Origin: Plenodomus lindquistii
Lineage: Eukaryota > Ascomycota > Dothideomycetes > Pleosporales > Leptosphaeriaceae
Assembly: GCA_025504975.1 (NCBI GenBank)
Contig: JANUWI010000001.1
Location: forward strand, 1,550,001 to 1,614,000
Reading direction: 5' to 3'
DNA: 64,000 bases
The notes beneath the pieces were generated by a model, which saw only the letters and a list, made by a program, of their open reading frames with translations, was not told where the DNA came from and did no database searches. Both the position numbers and the translations under genes were made by a program. Below, in pieces: positions 22,918 through 33,901 of the stretch; the stretch's first letter is position 1; each line of letters opens with the position of its first letter.

Positions 22918-23409
22918 GATGTATACGTAATGGGTGTTGTTTGTCTTTTTTTTTCATCAGCGTAGATCAACGACATGATAGGACGAGGTACATGAACTAC
23001 ATGACTGGAACCTGGTCACTTTGTCACATTTGCATACTGCATCATTAGGGTACAAACGGTGGCCAAAGGAATACTCTCGTATTCCCAAATCATCGTTCAA
23101 GTAGTCAAAAGATTCCCAAGGGGGCAAGCAATGTAACTTCCTCTTTCTCTCTTTCTCTCTCTCTCTCTCTCTCATATTGTAACGCCAAGCCAAGACAGTG
23201 CACAGGCCCAAGCACTTTGGCACCCGTCGTCATGCTGGCAAATGCAATCATGCAGCCCTTCCCATGCTTGTATGCTATGCAAGAATGTAAGCTATGCAAG
23301 AAGAAGAAAATCCTAGAATAATAAAAGCGCCCATACTATGCATGCAAGATGGTGTAGATGGTGGGGTATCGTCAAGTCGTGTTCATGCCGTCAATCAGTT
23401 CTCGTGTCT
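22918..23409. other. Convergent 3' flanks with CT microsatellite
   Basis: TRS85 (plus) and the OTU gene (minus) converge here. No gene is seen. A pyrimidine repeat occupies 23140-23173. Confidence 0.6.
23140..23173 (+). repeat. CT-rich microsatellite
   Basis: A run of CT dinucleotides interrupted by three TTT triplets lies between two convergent genes. It reads Arg-Glu if translated on the minus strand, but no gene contains it. Confidence 0.9.
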
Positions 23410-24515
23410 CTATAGCGGTGGTGCTATCGTCGTGTCGATGGCCTTGGTAGGCGTAGCCTTGGGTGTTTCTGCCGCAGGCTTGGAGGGGGAGGTGAGTATG
23501 GCAGGTATTGACATCGGAAGTGGGGCCGGGGTCGAGGGCCGCGATGTTGTAATGGGGTCAATAGGATCAGTGGTGCGAAGCCCTCGAAGCTTGATCGTCA
23601 GCTTTTGTGGCTTCGCATTCTGTACGGGCAGCGGAACTTCAGGGCGAGATTGTTGTGATGATATGACGCCGCCATTCGACTCGTCTGACGAGCTCTCCGT
23701 GCCCTCGGGTGTTGAATCAGAGTCAAAAAGGGGCAGTGGCGACCGCCGCTTCCGAGCTCTGGTATGCTGGTCATCGTGATCCCCATCTATACTTGGGCTT
23801 GACCGCTTCTTCGTGATCATCTCTGGTTTGATGTGAACTCGTGGTGGACCTGTATGTGGTCCTGCCACGTTACGAACCGAAGAGTAGTGCTCCCAACTCT
23901 AGAGAGATGTCAGTGTTGCCACTTGATGGATATGATTTGTGCACTTACGTGGTATGCAATGTGCAGTGTTTGCCGATCGTCAGCAGACACAGGTTCATCA
24001 TTGGGCATGTAGAATGTGCGTGGTGAGAACAGATATGTGTAGTCGGCCTGCCAGAGGCGAACGTGCACATTCAGAGCCGATGCAAATGCGGACACTTCCA
24101 TGTTGTCGGCCCATTCGCCGGGCTGTCCCATCTTCTCCACATGCTCTTCGAATTGTTGCTGCAACTGCTCTTCCGTATAGTACGTGGTATCGATACGAGT
24201 AGGCAGAGCAGCGGTGGTCTTGCGTTTAGGATTTCTCCGCACGCTGTTGACGGCCATGTACTGGCGGTAGAAGTCTGAGTTGCCACGCATGTGTTCAATC
24301 GTAGCTGCACGCAACACCTCATTCATCTCTTGGTCGCCATACAGTTGGTCGGACAGGGCGTTGAAGAGGCAGTTGCCTTGGGCAGTGTCAGCCTTGAGCA
24401 GAATAAAATGTCAAATTAGCTCACCATCGCCTCGTATCTGGCCAGCATACAGAGCGTTTGCCTCAAGTATGGGAAATTCGGGTGAGTTGGCCCGCTGCTT
24501 GCGTGAAGCCGTCAT
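23410..24515 (-). CDS. OTU-family cysteine protease (deubiquitinase, OTUD3-like)
   Basis: Three exons (24515-24425, 24376-23949, 23898-23410) give 335 aa. The catalytic motif GDGNCLFNALSDQLYG spans the first intron and carries the Asp and nucleophilic Cys. After it come RAATIEHMRGNSDFYRQYMA and WADNMEVSAFASALNVHVRL, both typical of OTU domains. The catalytic His lies in IAYHSWEHYSSVRN, across the second intron. The C-terminal 150 residues are disordered and rich in Pro, Ser and Thr, with a basic patch RARKRRSPLP. The family removes ubiquitin from target proteins; linkage preference cannot be read from sequence. The short N-terminus (about 30 residues before Asp) suggests an OTUD3/OTUD6-like minimal enzyme. 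Confidence 0.9.
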
Positions 24516-25382
24516 GGCAGGTGGAGAGGCAGGGAGGTCGCGAGACAGGAGAAGTCGGTGTACAAGGAGGAAGGCACAGGTGGGGTGACGCGGTCATTGA
24601 TGGAAGTTTGGTTATAGGGCGGGTAAGGGATCAAGAAGCAAGACTGGCGAACCACCGTAAGGTGGTGAAAGTATTTTGCCAGTCGGTGAACGTGAGGGCG
24701 GAACAACGCGAAGCTCTGGTAGCAAGGCACCGCAACAAGGATGGTCGCCAAGAGTCCAGGAACAACGATCAACGCCCTCGGTCAAAGCAGTGTCAACACC
24801 GGGAGCCTGGAAAGTACAAATCAGCTCTGACAAGACTCCCGAGTGCAGGCCATGCGTAGGTGTAGTAGAGGATAAGGGTTGGCCTGGTCTGGAACAGACG
24901 GTAAGAAATGCACGACGCCTAGAAAATTTCGACGTACCGACCAGCGTCGGAAGCAACAATGATGTCACGGACCACTGCGAGCTCCCTAGCTAGGTGGTAG
25001 GTGCCGAATAAACGCCCGCAGACGATAGGCGACGAAGAGCTTCCGGGTAGGGACGCACAGCAGACGGGCAGAGTAGGGTGACGAGGCAGGTGGGAGAGCA
25101 CGACGAAGCGGGGTATATAGGGCAGCGGCGGTGAGGGGACTGCCCGCGCACGCAGATTAGGATATAGCCAGGTGCTTCAGAAGGTGAAGGTCAGGTAAAC
25201 AAAGAGCTTGCATGTGCAACGCGTTTTGTCTTGTGCCAGGCTTCGGGCTGCTGCCCAGTGTGCCGTCGGAGGAGCCAATAAGCGAGTGCTGAATGGAAGA
25301 AAGTTACTGGTGACCCCCGCGTCGTGCCCAGAGACCATCACGAGTGACTCAAAGCGGATATCTGGGCGTCGAGGCTGCAAAC
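24516..25382. other. Intergenic, divergent promoters of OTU gene and D-amino-acid oxidase
   Basis: About 870 bp with no convincing gene. It must hold the promoters of both flanking divergent genes. Confidence 0.5.
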
Positions 25383-26649
25383 ATGGCCACTACCGCTACC
25401 AATGTCGTCGTGGTTGGGTAAGCCCTCACTCGCTGCTGACCTTTGCAGTGCATCATCACATGCAGCTTTCATCATCGACATGACGCTGATCTGGACGACA
25501 GTGCTGGCGTTCTGGGGCTGTCCACTGCCCTCGTCCTATCTAAACACAAGCACCTGAACATCACCGTCGTAGCAAAGCACATGCCTGGTGATTATGACAT
25601 TGAATACGCATCACCGTGGGCTGGGGCGAATTATTTCCCCGTAGGCAAGCCAGGTTCGAATCTGCAGAGGTTCGAAAAGGCGACATGGCCTGAACTCGAT
25701 CGACTGTGTCGAGAGGTGCCAGAAGCGGGCATCCATTTCCAACCCACGAGGATATATGGAAGACGGAAAGATACAGGTACGGCTACAGGGCAATGGTTCG
25801 AGGAACTGACCAAAGAGGATGCTTGGTTCAAAGATGTCGTGCCCAACGTATGTTCTTCCTACCTGCTCAACCAACATGTACAATATGTCATATGTAGCTA
25901 CATGCTGACCATCATCCCAGTTCCGTGTACTTTCCAAGGCAGAATTGCCAGAAGACTGCGATCGAGGCACAGAGTTCACGTCTGTATGCATCAACACGGC
26001 TGTATATCTGCCGTGGATCCTTGGACAGTGTGTCAAAGGTGGAGTTGTGATCAAAAGAGGCATTCTCTCGCACATGTCCGAGGCTGGTGGCTATCATCCC
26101 TCGGGTCGCGCAGACATTATTGTAAACTGCACTGGACTTCTGGCCTCGACGCTCGGCGGTGTAATGGACACAAGCGTCTATCCAGGGCGCGGCCAGATTG
26201 TGCTGGTGCGAAACGACCCTGGAGTCATGGTCACGGTAAGTGGCACAGATGATGGCAGCGAAGAGGCTACCTACATTATGCACCGCGCTGTTGGTGGTGG
26301 TACTATTTTGGGTGGTTGCCTGCAACACAATTCGTGGGAGTCTCAACCTGATCCCAACCTGGCGCAACGCATCATGCAGCGCTCCATAGACTTGTGTCCT
26401 TCACTCGTTCCGAAGACGGGAAAAATTACAGAGCTCTCACTCATCCGACATGGTGTTGGTTTGAGGCCTATGCGGAAGGCAGGCCCACGAGTGGAGAAGG
26501 AGAGGTTCGGAGACAGTTGGGTGGTACATAACTACGGCCATGCTGGGTACGGGTACCAGAGCGGATGGGGGTCTGCATGGGAGGCTGAGAGTCTTGTGTT
26601 AGGCATACTAGACGAAGCTGTATCTGGCTTTGCAAGGGCCAAGTTGTAG
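25383..26649 (+). CDS. Peroxisomal D-amino-acid oxidase
   Basis: Three exons (25383-25417, 25502-25847, 25921-26649) give 369 aa, the usual DAAO length. Splicing across the first intron creates the FAD-binding motif VVVVGAGVLGLSTAL. The block EYASPWAGANYFPV is the family's second signature. RADIIVNCTGLLASTLGG and YPGRGQIVLVRN are the central FAD-site segments, RHGVGLRPMRKAGPRVE carries the substrate-carboxylate region, and HNYGHAGYGYQSGWGSA is the C-terminal DAAO signature. The protein ends ARAKL, a type 1 peroxisomal targeting signal (AKL). The enzyme oxidatively deaminates D-amino acids to 2-oxo acids, ammonia and H2O2 and allows their use as nitrogen source. D-aspartate oxidase is the main alternative assignment. 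Confidence 0.9.
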
Positions 26650-27072
26650 ACGCCAGACTACCTTGCTCTTCGCACAAGACCAGTGCGGTTGGCCAAAAGC
26701 CAGAGTGACACTTATTGGAGGGCTTTGTTGGGTCGCGTGTTGTGCATTACTTAGTCTGGGGTACAGATGTGGAAAATAAGGCGGTGAGCGTGTTCTGCCG
26801 AGGGCATCGTCAAAAGGTGGCATGGGATTTGCTCGACGCAGAGAACAGATGGGAGGCATGCACTTCTCCGCTTGACCTGCATGCTAGCGACGGCTTCTTG
26901 TTGGCCGGCGGCCCTGCTCAACCCCACAATTGAGTGCGGACCTTGTAGCCCCGATGACCGGCCCAGCCCTTTCATCATCGCTCCAAGCAGAATTTTGATT
27001 TCTTGACTCACCCAGGCAACACGCTCCCGCGCCTTCAAATACCCGCCTGCACCCGTCAAACCTCAGACCCTA

Positions 27073-27106
27073 CACCCCCTCCACCCCCTCCACCCCCTCC
27101 ACCCCA
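27073..27106 (+). repeat. 9-bp tandem repeat in homocitrate synthase leader
   Basis: The unit CACCCCCTC is repeated just under four times, ending 10 bp before the start codon. It is a C-rich tract with G-rich complement in the probable 5' UTR or at the transcription start. Confidence 0.85.
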
Positions 27107-27115
27107 TTGACCAAC

Positions 27116-28839
27116 ATGTGCGGCTCTTGCAACCCCGAAAGCAACGGCCAGACCAACGGTGCCAACGGCACCAATGGTACCAGCAATGGCAACGGCGCTG
27201 CTGCCAACGGAAACCACGACGGCTTCACCAGCGTCAAGTCGTCGCATAACCCCCACCCCTCGCACAAGAGCCCCTACCAGCCTGTGGGCGACTTCTTGTC
27301 CAATGTCAGCCGCTTCAAGATTATCGGTACGTCGCGACCCTGCCCTCAACCGCCATCTGCATGCGCAATCCAAGAACCTGCGTCATCGCACAAAGAAATT
27401 GAAACTTGCACCTTTTGACCGCACGTTGCTAACTTTACTGCGCAGAGAGCACACTGCGAGAAGGCGAACAGTTCGCAAACGCCTACTTTGACACAGAAGC
27501 CAAGATCAAGATCGCACGAGCACTCGATGAATTCGGTGTTGATTGTACGCAAAATCCTCATCGGTCCCGCAGCCCGCCATCTCCCCGCTAACTCCGCACA
27601 GACATTGAGGTGACGAGCCCAGCTGCCTCGGAACAGTCAAGAAAGGATTGTGAAGCTATTTGCAAGCTCGGAGTAAGTTTTGCCATGCATCCGCGGCACT
27701 TGGGGAATCTCGCTGATATCCTACCTTAGCTCAAAGCCAAGATTCTTACCCACGTACGATGCCACATGGACGATGCCCGAATCGCAGTCGAGACTGGTGT
27801 TGATGGACTCGATGTCGTCATTGGTACATCGAGTTACCTGCGCGAACACAGTCACGGCAAGGATATGACATACATCAAGAACACTGCGCTGGAGGTCATT
27901 GAGTTCGTCAAGAGCAAGGGCAAGGAGATCCGCTTCAGCTCTGAGGACTCGTTCCGATCAGATCTTGTTGATCTTCTGTCCATTTACAGCGCTGTCGACA
28001 AGGTCGGCGTTGACCGTGTCGGTATCGCTGACACTGTTGGATGCGCCTCCCCTCGCCAAGTATACGACCTCGTCCGAACACTTCGCGGTGTTGTCTCGTG
28101 TGATATAGAGACTCATTTCCACAATGACTCTGGCTGCGCTATTGCAAATGCCTATTGCGCTCTGGAAGGAGGTGCGACACATATCGACACCTCCGTGCTT
28201 GGTATCGGTGAGCGCAACGGTATCACGCCCCTCGGTGGCTTGATGGCTCGTATGATTGTCGCGGACCGCGACTACGTCCTGAGCAAGTACAACATCAAGA
28301 AGCTCAAGGACATTGAGGATTTGGTCGCCGATCTGGTTGAGGTCAACATCCCCTTCAACAACTACATCACCGGATTCTGCGCCTTTACCCACAAGGCCGG
28401 TATTCATGCCAAGGCTATTTTGAACAACCCTTCAACCTACGAAATCATCAACCCCCAGGACTTCGGCATGTCGCGTTACGTCCACTTTGCCAGCAGGCTT
28501 ACAGGATGGAATGCCATCAAGAGCCGTGCCGAACAGCTTGGCTTGCAGATGACTGACGCGCAGTACAAGGAGTGCACCGCTAAGATCAAGGCCATTGCGG
28601 ACATTCGCAAGATTGCCCTAGATGACACCGATGCCATCATCAGCACCTATCATCACAACTTGCACGCCAAGGAGGATGTTCCTCTGTTACCTGGTATGAC
28701 TGAAGAGGAGCAGAAGAAGTTTACCGAAGCCGAAAAGGAATTGAACGGCGAGAAGGAGAAGAGGCAGTTGGAAGCCAAGGCCGATGCGGAGGCCGAGGTA
28801 CCTGCCTCCAAGAAGACAAGAACTGCTGCCGTGGCATGA
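27116..28839 (+). CDS. hcsA: Homocitrate synthase (alpha-aminoadipate lysine pathway)
   Basis: Four exons (27116-27326, 27446-27544, 27602-27672, 27730-28839) give 496 aa. The first 35 residues are an Asn/Gly/Thr-rich tail. The HMGL-like TIM barrel opens with FKIIESTLREGEQFANAYFD and continues with LKAKILTHVRCHMDDARIAV, FSSEDSFRSDLVDLLSIY, and the metal-binding ETHFHNDSGCAIANAYCALE. GIGERNGITPLGGLMARMI and FTHKAGIHAKAILNN lie near the active site. The enzyme condenses acetyl-CoA with 2-oxoglutarate in the first committed step of fungal lysine synthesis. The C-terminus is charged and ends KKTRTAAVA. Family members are feedback-inhibited by lysine; the sequence itself does not show regulation. 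No clear mitochondrial presequence is visible. Confidence 0.95.
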
Positions 28840-29275
28840 TGGACGAGCCACATGTAAAATTGGGTATATCGGCGTTTTGTGCGTTTCCACCACGTTATCA
28901 GGTCTCTTGTCATATCACCATCTCTGCATCTTCCGGTTTTTACAATGTTGCCCCGATCTCATACGTCGGGGATGACCAAGTCTTTATGTATCCTCACGAA
29001 TGACAATGAAACTGAAAGATCCAAACTGAGACATTTCTGCCTAAACCTCATGTGTGCTCCACTCGACGTTGCTTTACGAACATAGTGACGGAATGTAGTT
29101 GTCATGTAGACCTCCGCGGACTTTGTGTGGCACGTGAGCATCTCAGGGTCCAGCGATCGGCCACCGGGGGTGCGCTATCCCATTGTTTTCTACTTGCCGC
29201 TCGGTATTTCCATCTTGATTGCCTCCTGCACACGTCCCGCCAATCTTCCTCTTCCACACGGTTCAAATCGCGGCC

Positions 29276-30206
29276 ATGAATTCCACTGTGACTGTGACCC
29301 AACAGCCAGCGATTACTGCTGAAAATGTGTTGCGACTCTTTCCCGAAGTCAACACCAGCCTCATTGGAGGCTCCCACAACTCGGCAACAACCGACAGCGC
29401 ACTAGAGGGCTACGATGAAGAGCAGATTCGCCTCATGGACGAGGTCTGCATTGTGCTAGACGACAATGACATTCCCATTGGCAGCGCCACCAAGAAACTC
29501 TGTAAGGACCATGGCTACACAACCTCGAACCTCGCACCAAGGATCACCTTGTACCCTTATACGACTCTGTACTGACGATGAATAGGCCATCTCATGGAAA
29601 ACATTGACCGAGGACTACTTCATCGCGCCTTCTCCGTGTTCCTGTTCGACTCTCAAAATCGACTCCTTTTGCAGCAGCGTGCGACCGAGAAAATCACCTT
29701 CCCAGACATGTGGACGAATACTTGCTGTTCGCACCCACTAGGAATACCCGGAGAGACTGGCGTTGGCCTTGAGGAATCGGTGCAGGGTGTGCGTCGTGCG
29801 GCTGTGCGCAAGCTGGACCACGAGCTGGGCATCAAGTCGTCACAAGTCCCGATTGATGACTTCAAATTCCTCACACGGATACACTACAAGTCGCCTAGTG
29901 ACGGAAAATGGGGCGAGCACGAGAGTAGGTTCTTTACCACTCCTCGGCAGGTGTTTTGCTGACAATCTTTTAGTTGACTACATCCTCTTTATCAAAGCAG
30001 ATGTGGACCTGAATGTAAACCCCAACGAGGTTCGAGACTCACGCTGGGTCAGTCAGGACGACCTGAAGGCCATGTTCAAGGACAAGTCTCTCAAGTTCAC
30101 GCCCTGGTTCAAGCTTATCTGCGAAAGCATGCTGTACGAGTGGTGGAACCACCTTGACTCGGGTCTGGAGAAGTACATGGGAGAAACCGAGATTCGTCGC
30201 ATGTAG
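29276..30206 (+). CDS. IDI1: Isopentenyl-diphosphate delta-isomerase
   Basis: Three exons (29276-29501, 29586-29924, 29974-30206) give 265 aa, the usual size for type I IDI. The Nudix-like fold is recognised by LMDEVCIVLDDNDIPIGSAT, HRAFSVFLFDSQNRLLLQQR and the active-site TNTCCSHPLG with its catalytic Cys. The conserved acid lies in GKWGEHEIDYILF, across the second intron. The C-terminal block FTPWFKLICESMLYEWW is also characteristic. The enzyme interconverts IPP and DMAPP with a metal ion, supplying sterol, carotenoid and prenyl synthesis. No peroxisomal or mitochondrial signal is obvious. The 430 bp between the homocitrate synthase stop and this start hold its promoter. Confidence 0.95.
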
Positions 30207-31872
30207 CGCATGTTTCGGATGACCCGCCTTCAAAAGCCACAACACAGGCGCCCGCCCCATACTGGATACCCTTGACGTTTGTTTCCACAGTTTTGAGGCC
30301 ACGGAAGACTTTCCAGGCCAGATCCGCTCGCTAAACATGAGTGAGGCGAGAACCACAATCTTGTCTACATAGCAATACCAATGGTTTCGCTGAAGGACAT
30401 TCATTGATCACCGTTGGTCCCCCACGCCCGTGGTCATCGGACGCGGTGGGCCCGTTGTGCATGCATGCGCGTCTGTTCCCTTCCTATCATTCCGCCGGTG
30501 ACGTTAACATACACTAGCCAACGTCCCCGCACCGTGCGTGTCATGAACTGATCCGTCATTCGTGTGATAGGCGATTGATTGCGGACATACGACGTATAAG
30601 TTCTCGGTCATTGGTCTATGTTAACCTGTAACAGAGCGTGTCTAGATGGCTGGTGAAGGAGACTTGTACTTGGCTCCTTTGGGCAGGGCCAGCCGAGGGT
30701 AGGGCCAACCCTCCCTGCCACCCCACAGAATCTCACCAACGCAATGCCAGTTCCGCAGACTTCTGCCGCGCGATACCTACGTTCTGCAGTATCTCGATAA
30801 ATCTACCAAAAGTCACATGGCAACAACAGCGTTGAGCCGCATCGGACCGACCAGGATGCAGAATGTCACAAAGCCAATGATAACGGTAGTGCACGAGAGG
30901 CTAGCCCTAGGATAGATCCGCTACAGGCGTGCGTCAAGCATGACCTCCACCTCTAACGGGATGGCTTCGTGTGCCGATCATGGTAGGGGCGGAGTATATG
31001 AATGTCCCGTGTATCCCCATCTTTGTTTCCTTTCACAGGCAACGCCAGGCTCTCCTTGTGCATTCGTCTATCATCATTCCCACTATTGAACCAACCATAT
31101 TACACGTCCTATCCCACCCCCACGAACGCCCGCATTCCGCTGCAGCCGGACTCCGCTTCACAATCTCTCAGGCTAGGCCCTCGCTGCCCCCTACGCTGGC
31201 CAAGCATCGCACAGCGATCCGTCATTGATCTTGTGACAAGCCCCCCAACGAGTCAAATACCAAGGCCGATACCTTTGGAGCCAAACACCGACATCCTCTA
31301 ATTTACACGTACGAGCACCGCATCGAGAACCGCACACAACACATACTGGTCCAAGCAAGAAGACCTCGTCGGTCTGTCTTCCTTCAACCACTATACCCAT
31401 CTCTCAAAGGGGAGCTCATCCAGCCCACTCTATTGATGTCGGTTGACTCACGACAAGCCTTTACTTCGTTACGCTACCCATCTCGAGTCGAAACCGTCTC
31501 GAGATCGCAGCTATCTAGAGAACAGACGGGAGATAATACGCGCCCAGCTGAAACATAAACTCGCAAGCCAAGATTGCAAAAGGTATACCATGAACAATAG
31601 CAACCGATGCTCAAATGGCTCTTGCTCGCCCAATGACCTTGCTTCGCAACCAAACTAATCATGCCGCAGTAGTGTTGTTTGGACTGACAGTCTCTCGAAC
31701 GAAACAAGTACAAACAACTCTAACCCAGGTCAACGACTAATCCTCCCCGGCTACAGAGCCCCACGCGTAAAGCACTCTTCACGCTGGCGTATTCCACGAC
31801 AGAATCGATAATCAAACGAAGCGGCAGATCCCACCTGAATACTAGTAGACCGCCGCATTCCCAACCACAATC
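30207..31872. other. 1.7-kb intergenic region, no supported gene
   Basis: Only short open frames without protein character. The distal part is the likely promoter and leader of the downstream acetyltransferase. Confidence 0.5.
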
Positions 31873-32899
31873 ATGGCGAAGACATTATCCCCTGTTACGC
31901 CAGTCGCTTGTAACTATGTCGAGACCAAGTCTGCCGTGAAGTCTTCTTCTGCGTCTGCCGTCAGCAACATAAATATGCGTATCAACGAGGTTACGCCTGC
32001 CAGCTTCAAGATCCTCAAGCAAAAGCCGGCTACGCCTGCTGCTGCGTCGGCTTCTGTTACTACTTCTACTGTACCTGTAATGCCCCCGCTTACCGATGGC
32101 ATCCGCGTCGTTACGCTCGCAGAGTACAAGCAAGCAGCGCAGTGTCTAGCAGAGGCTTTTGCCGAAGATGACGTGGCCATGTATTTTGTCGAAGTGCCTG
32201 ATCGTGAGCACTGGAGCAAAGAGGAGAAGTGGGCATTGCACGTTGAGATGATGGAGTACATTACTTATGCGCACATCCTCAAAGGCCTCGTAACTACAGT
32301 TGGAGACTTTGAGGCCGTAGCACTATGGTAAGTCATTGCCCATCTCATCTCACTCATCCATGTCCCATCCCCACCCCATCCATCCATCCATCCATCCATC
32401 CATCACCACACCTCTTCCCCAACACCCCCCATCAAACCCTCCAACCCACCACACTAACACCAAACCCACCCTCAGGATGCCCCCAGGCACCCACACAGAC
32501 TCCCTCCTCACAACCCTCCGCTCAGGCCTCTGGCGCCTCCGCTACCGCCTCTCCCCCGAAGCCCGCACCCGGTTCTTCACCGAATTCCTCCCCCTCCTTC
32601 ACACCACCATGTCCAGCGTTCTCGGCCCCCTCGAACACCAAACCTGGTACCTCGTGTACCTCGGCACCAAGCCCTGTGGCCGGGGCAAGGGCCACGCGCG
32701 CAAGCTCATTGAGCATGTCACGCGTTTTGCGGATACCCAGGGCAAATGCTGTTATCTCGAGAGTAGTAATAAGAATAATCCACCAATTTATCGGAAATTT
32801 GGGTTCGAGGATCGCAGGTGTATTGTTTTGCAGCGCGGGGAGAGGAATGTCGAGTTGGATGTTATGGTTAGGGAGCCGAGGGTTGGGAGGGAGAAGTAG
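31873..32899 (+). CDS. GNAT-family N-acetyltransferase
   Basis: Two exons (31873-32327, 32476-32899) give 292 aa; the donor GTAAGT and acceptor CTCAG join TG to G to make Trp. The first 75 residues are Ser/Thr/Ala-rich and probably disordered. The GNAT domain begins at IRVVTLAEYKQAAQCLAEAF. The acetyl-CoA-binding region is WYLVYLGTKPCGRGKGHARK, containing the RGKGHA form of the (Q/R)xxGx(G/A) loop. YLESSNKNNPPIYRKFGFED is the family's C-terminal motif. The substrate is unknown; fungal relatives are usually annotated only as GNAT. The segment between (residues about 150-215) is longer than in minimal GNATs. Confidence 0.85.
32377..32404 (+). repeat. CATC tetranucleotide repeat inside intron
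   Basis: About seven copies of CATC lie within the 148-nt intron of the acetyltransferase gene, in a C-rich tract upstream of the acceptor. Length variation here would change intron size only. Confidence 0.85.
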
Positions 32900-33901
32900 G
32901 GGGTTTGCATGTTTGTTGGTGGGTGCGTGGGGTAGAGTGTGAGTGAGTGGGTGTCGGGGTGCGTCAAGAGTAAGTGGAGATGAGTGACGGGACTGGATAG
33001 AGCAACTGATTCAACATGCGGTTTGCTTGGGGAATTTTTCCCTTTTACTTTTTTTGGTGGGGGGGTTTGGGTGAAGAGGAATGAGGAGCGGATCCTTCAA
33101 CAGGGTCGTTAGTATACAGTTGCGGCGTTTTTCTTCTTTTTTTTTTCTTCTTGGTTGTCCTTTTGAAGCTCTTTGTAATTGAGATTCCGACATGATAGTC
33201 GCGAATGAATGCAAATCTATTCATGGAGCGTGTTTTTGAGTTTACAAGTCGTGTAGCCTTGTGGAACTGTAGCTGTTACAAAAACCTTTGACGCTGCATT
33301 CTTCACAACAGCCTTGTGATTATTCTTCTCTGCATGTATCGAATATGGGATTTCAACTCGCAAATCATACACATCACACATGTCCACAGCAAAACCAAAA
33401 CCTCTTTGTCGCCGCCACTTTCATTTTTAATATGAGTGAGCTAGCTATTTTTATCTAGACGAGCTTGACAAGAGTGTCAAACTGGTCTCTTTCCGCAGCG
33501 AGCACACTTAACGGAGCCTGCCTCTTGTCTTTCTCCCATCCCCATTTACGACGCCTATACATGCCGAGTCAAGGCCTAGGCCCCATGATGTATTCCAGAC
33601 ACCAGAATATTGCCCACCGCCTACCGCCTGCATATATGCCAACGGCCGACCCTATATCTGGACGGCAGCAAGAACACCAACTCCACCAAACGACAAGCTT
33701 TGTAGCCGCTTGTCAAGATGCTGAAAAGTAGGAAACCCAGACGCCGTGCTACGCTTAGGTCAAGGAAACCGACGAGGAGCGACAATTCCAACACCTTCGT
33801 TCTAGCGCTTTTCCACAATGCCATGGATTTGTAATGGGAAATAGCGGGTCATCGTCACTTGCTGCTGATGGTATACACCCGTGAAGAATCCCACGTCCGA
33901 T
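32900..33901. other. Convergent intergenic region, no supported gene
   Basis: About 1 kb between the convergent acetyltransferase and 4E-T-like genes. T-rich and A-rich runs near 33040-33150 fit 3' ends. No gene is visible. Confidence 0.5.

Noticed and set aside
23140..23299. Minus-strand frame with Arg-Glu repeat
   Set aside because: Produced by the CT microsatellite between two convergent genes.
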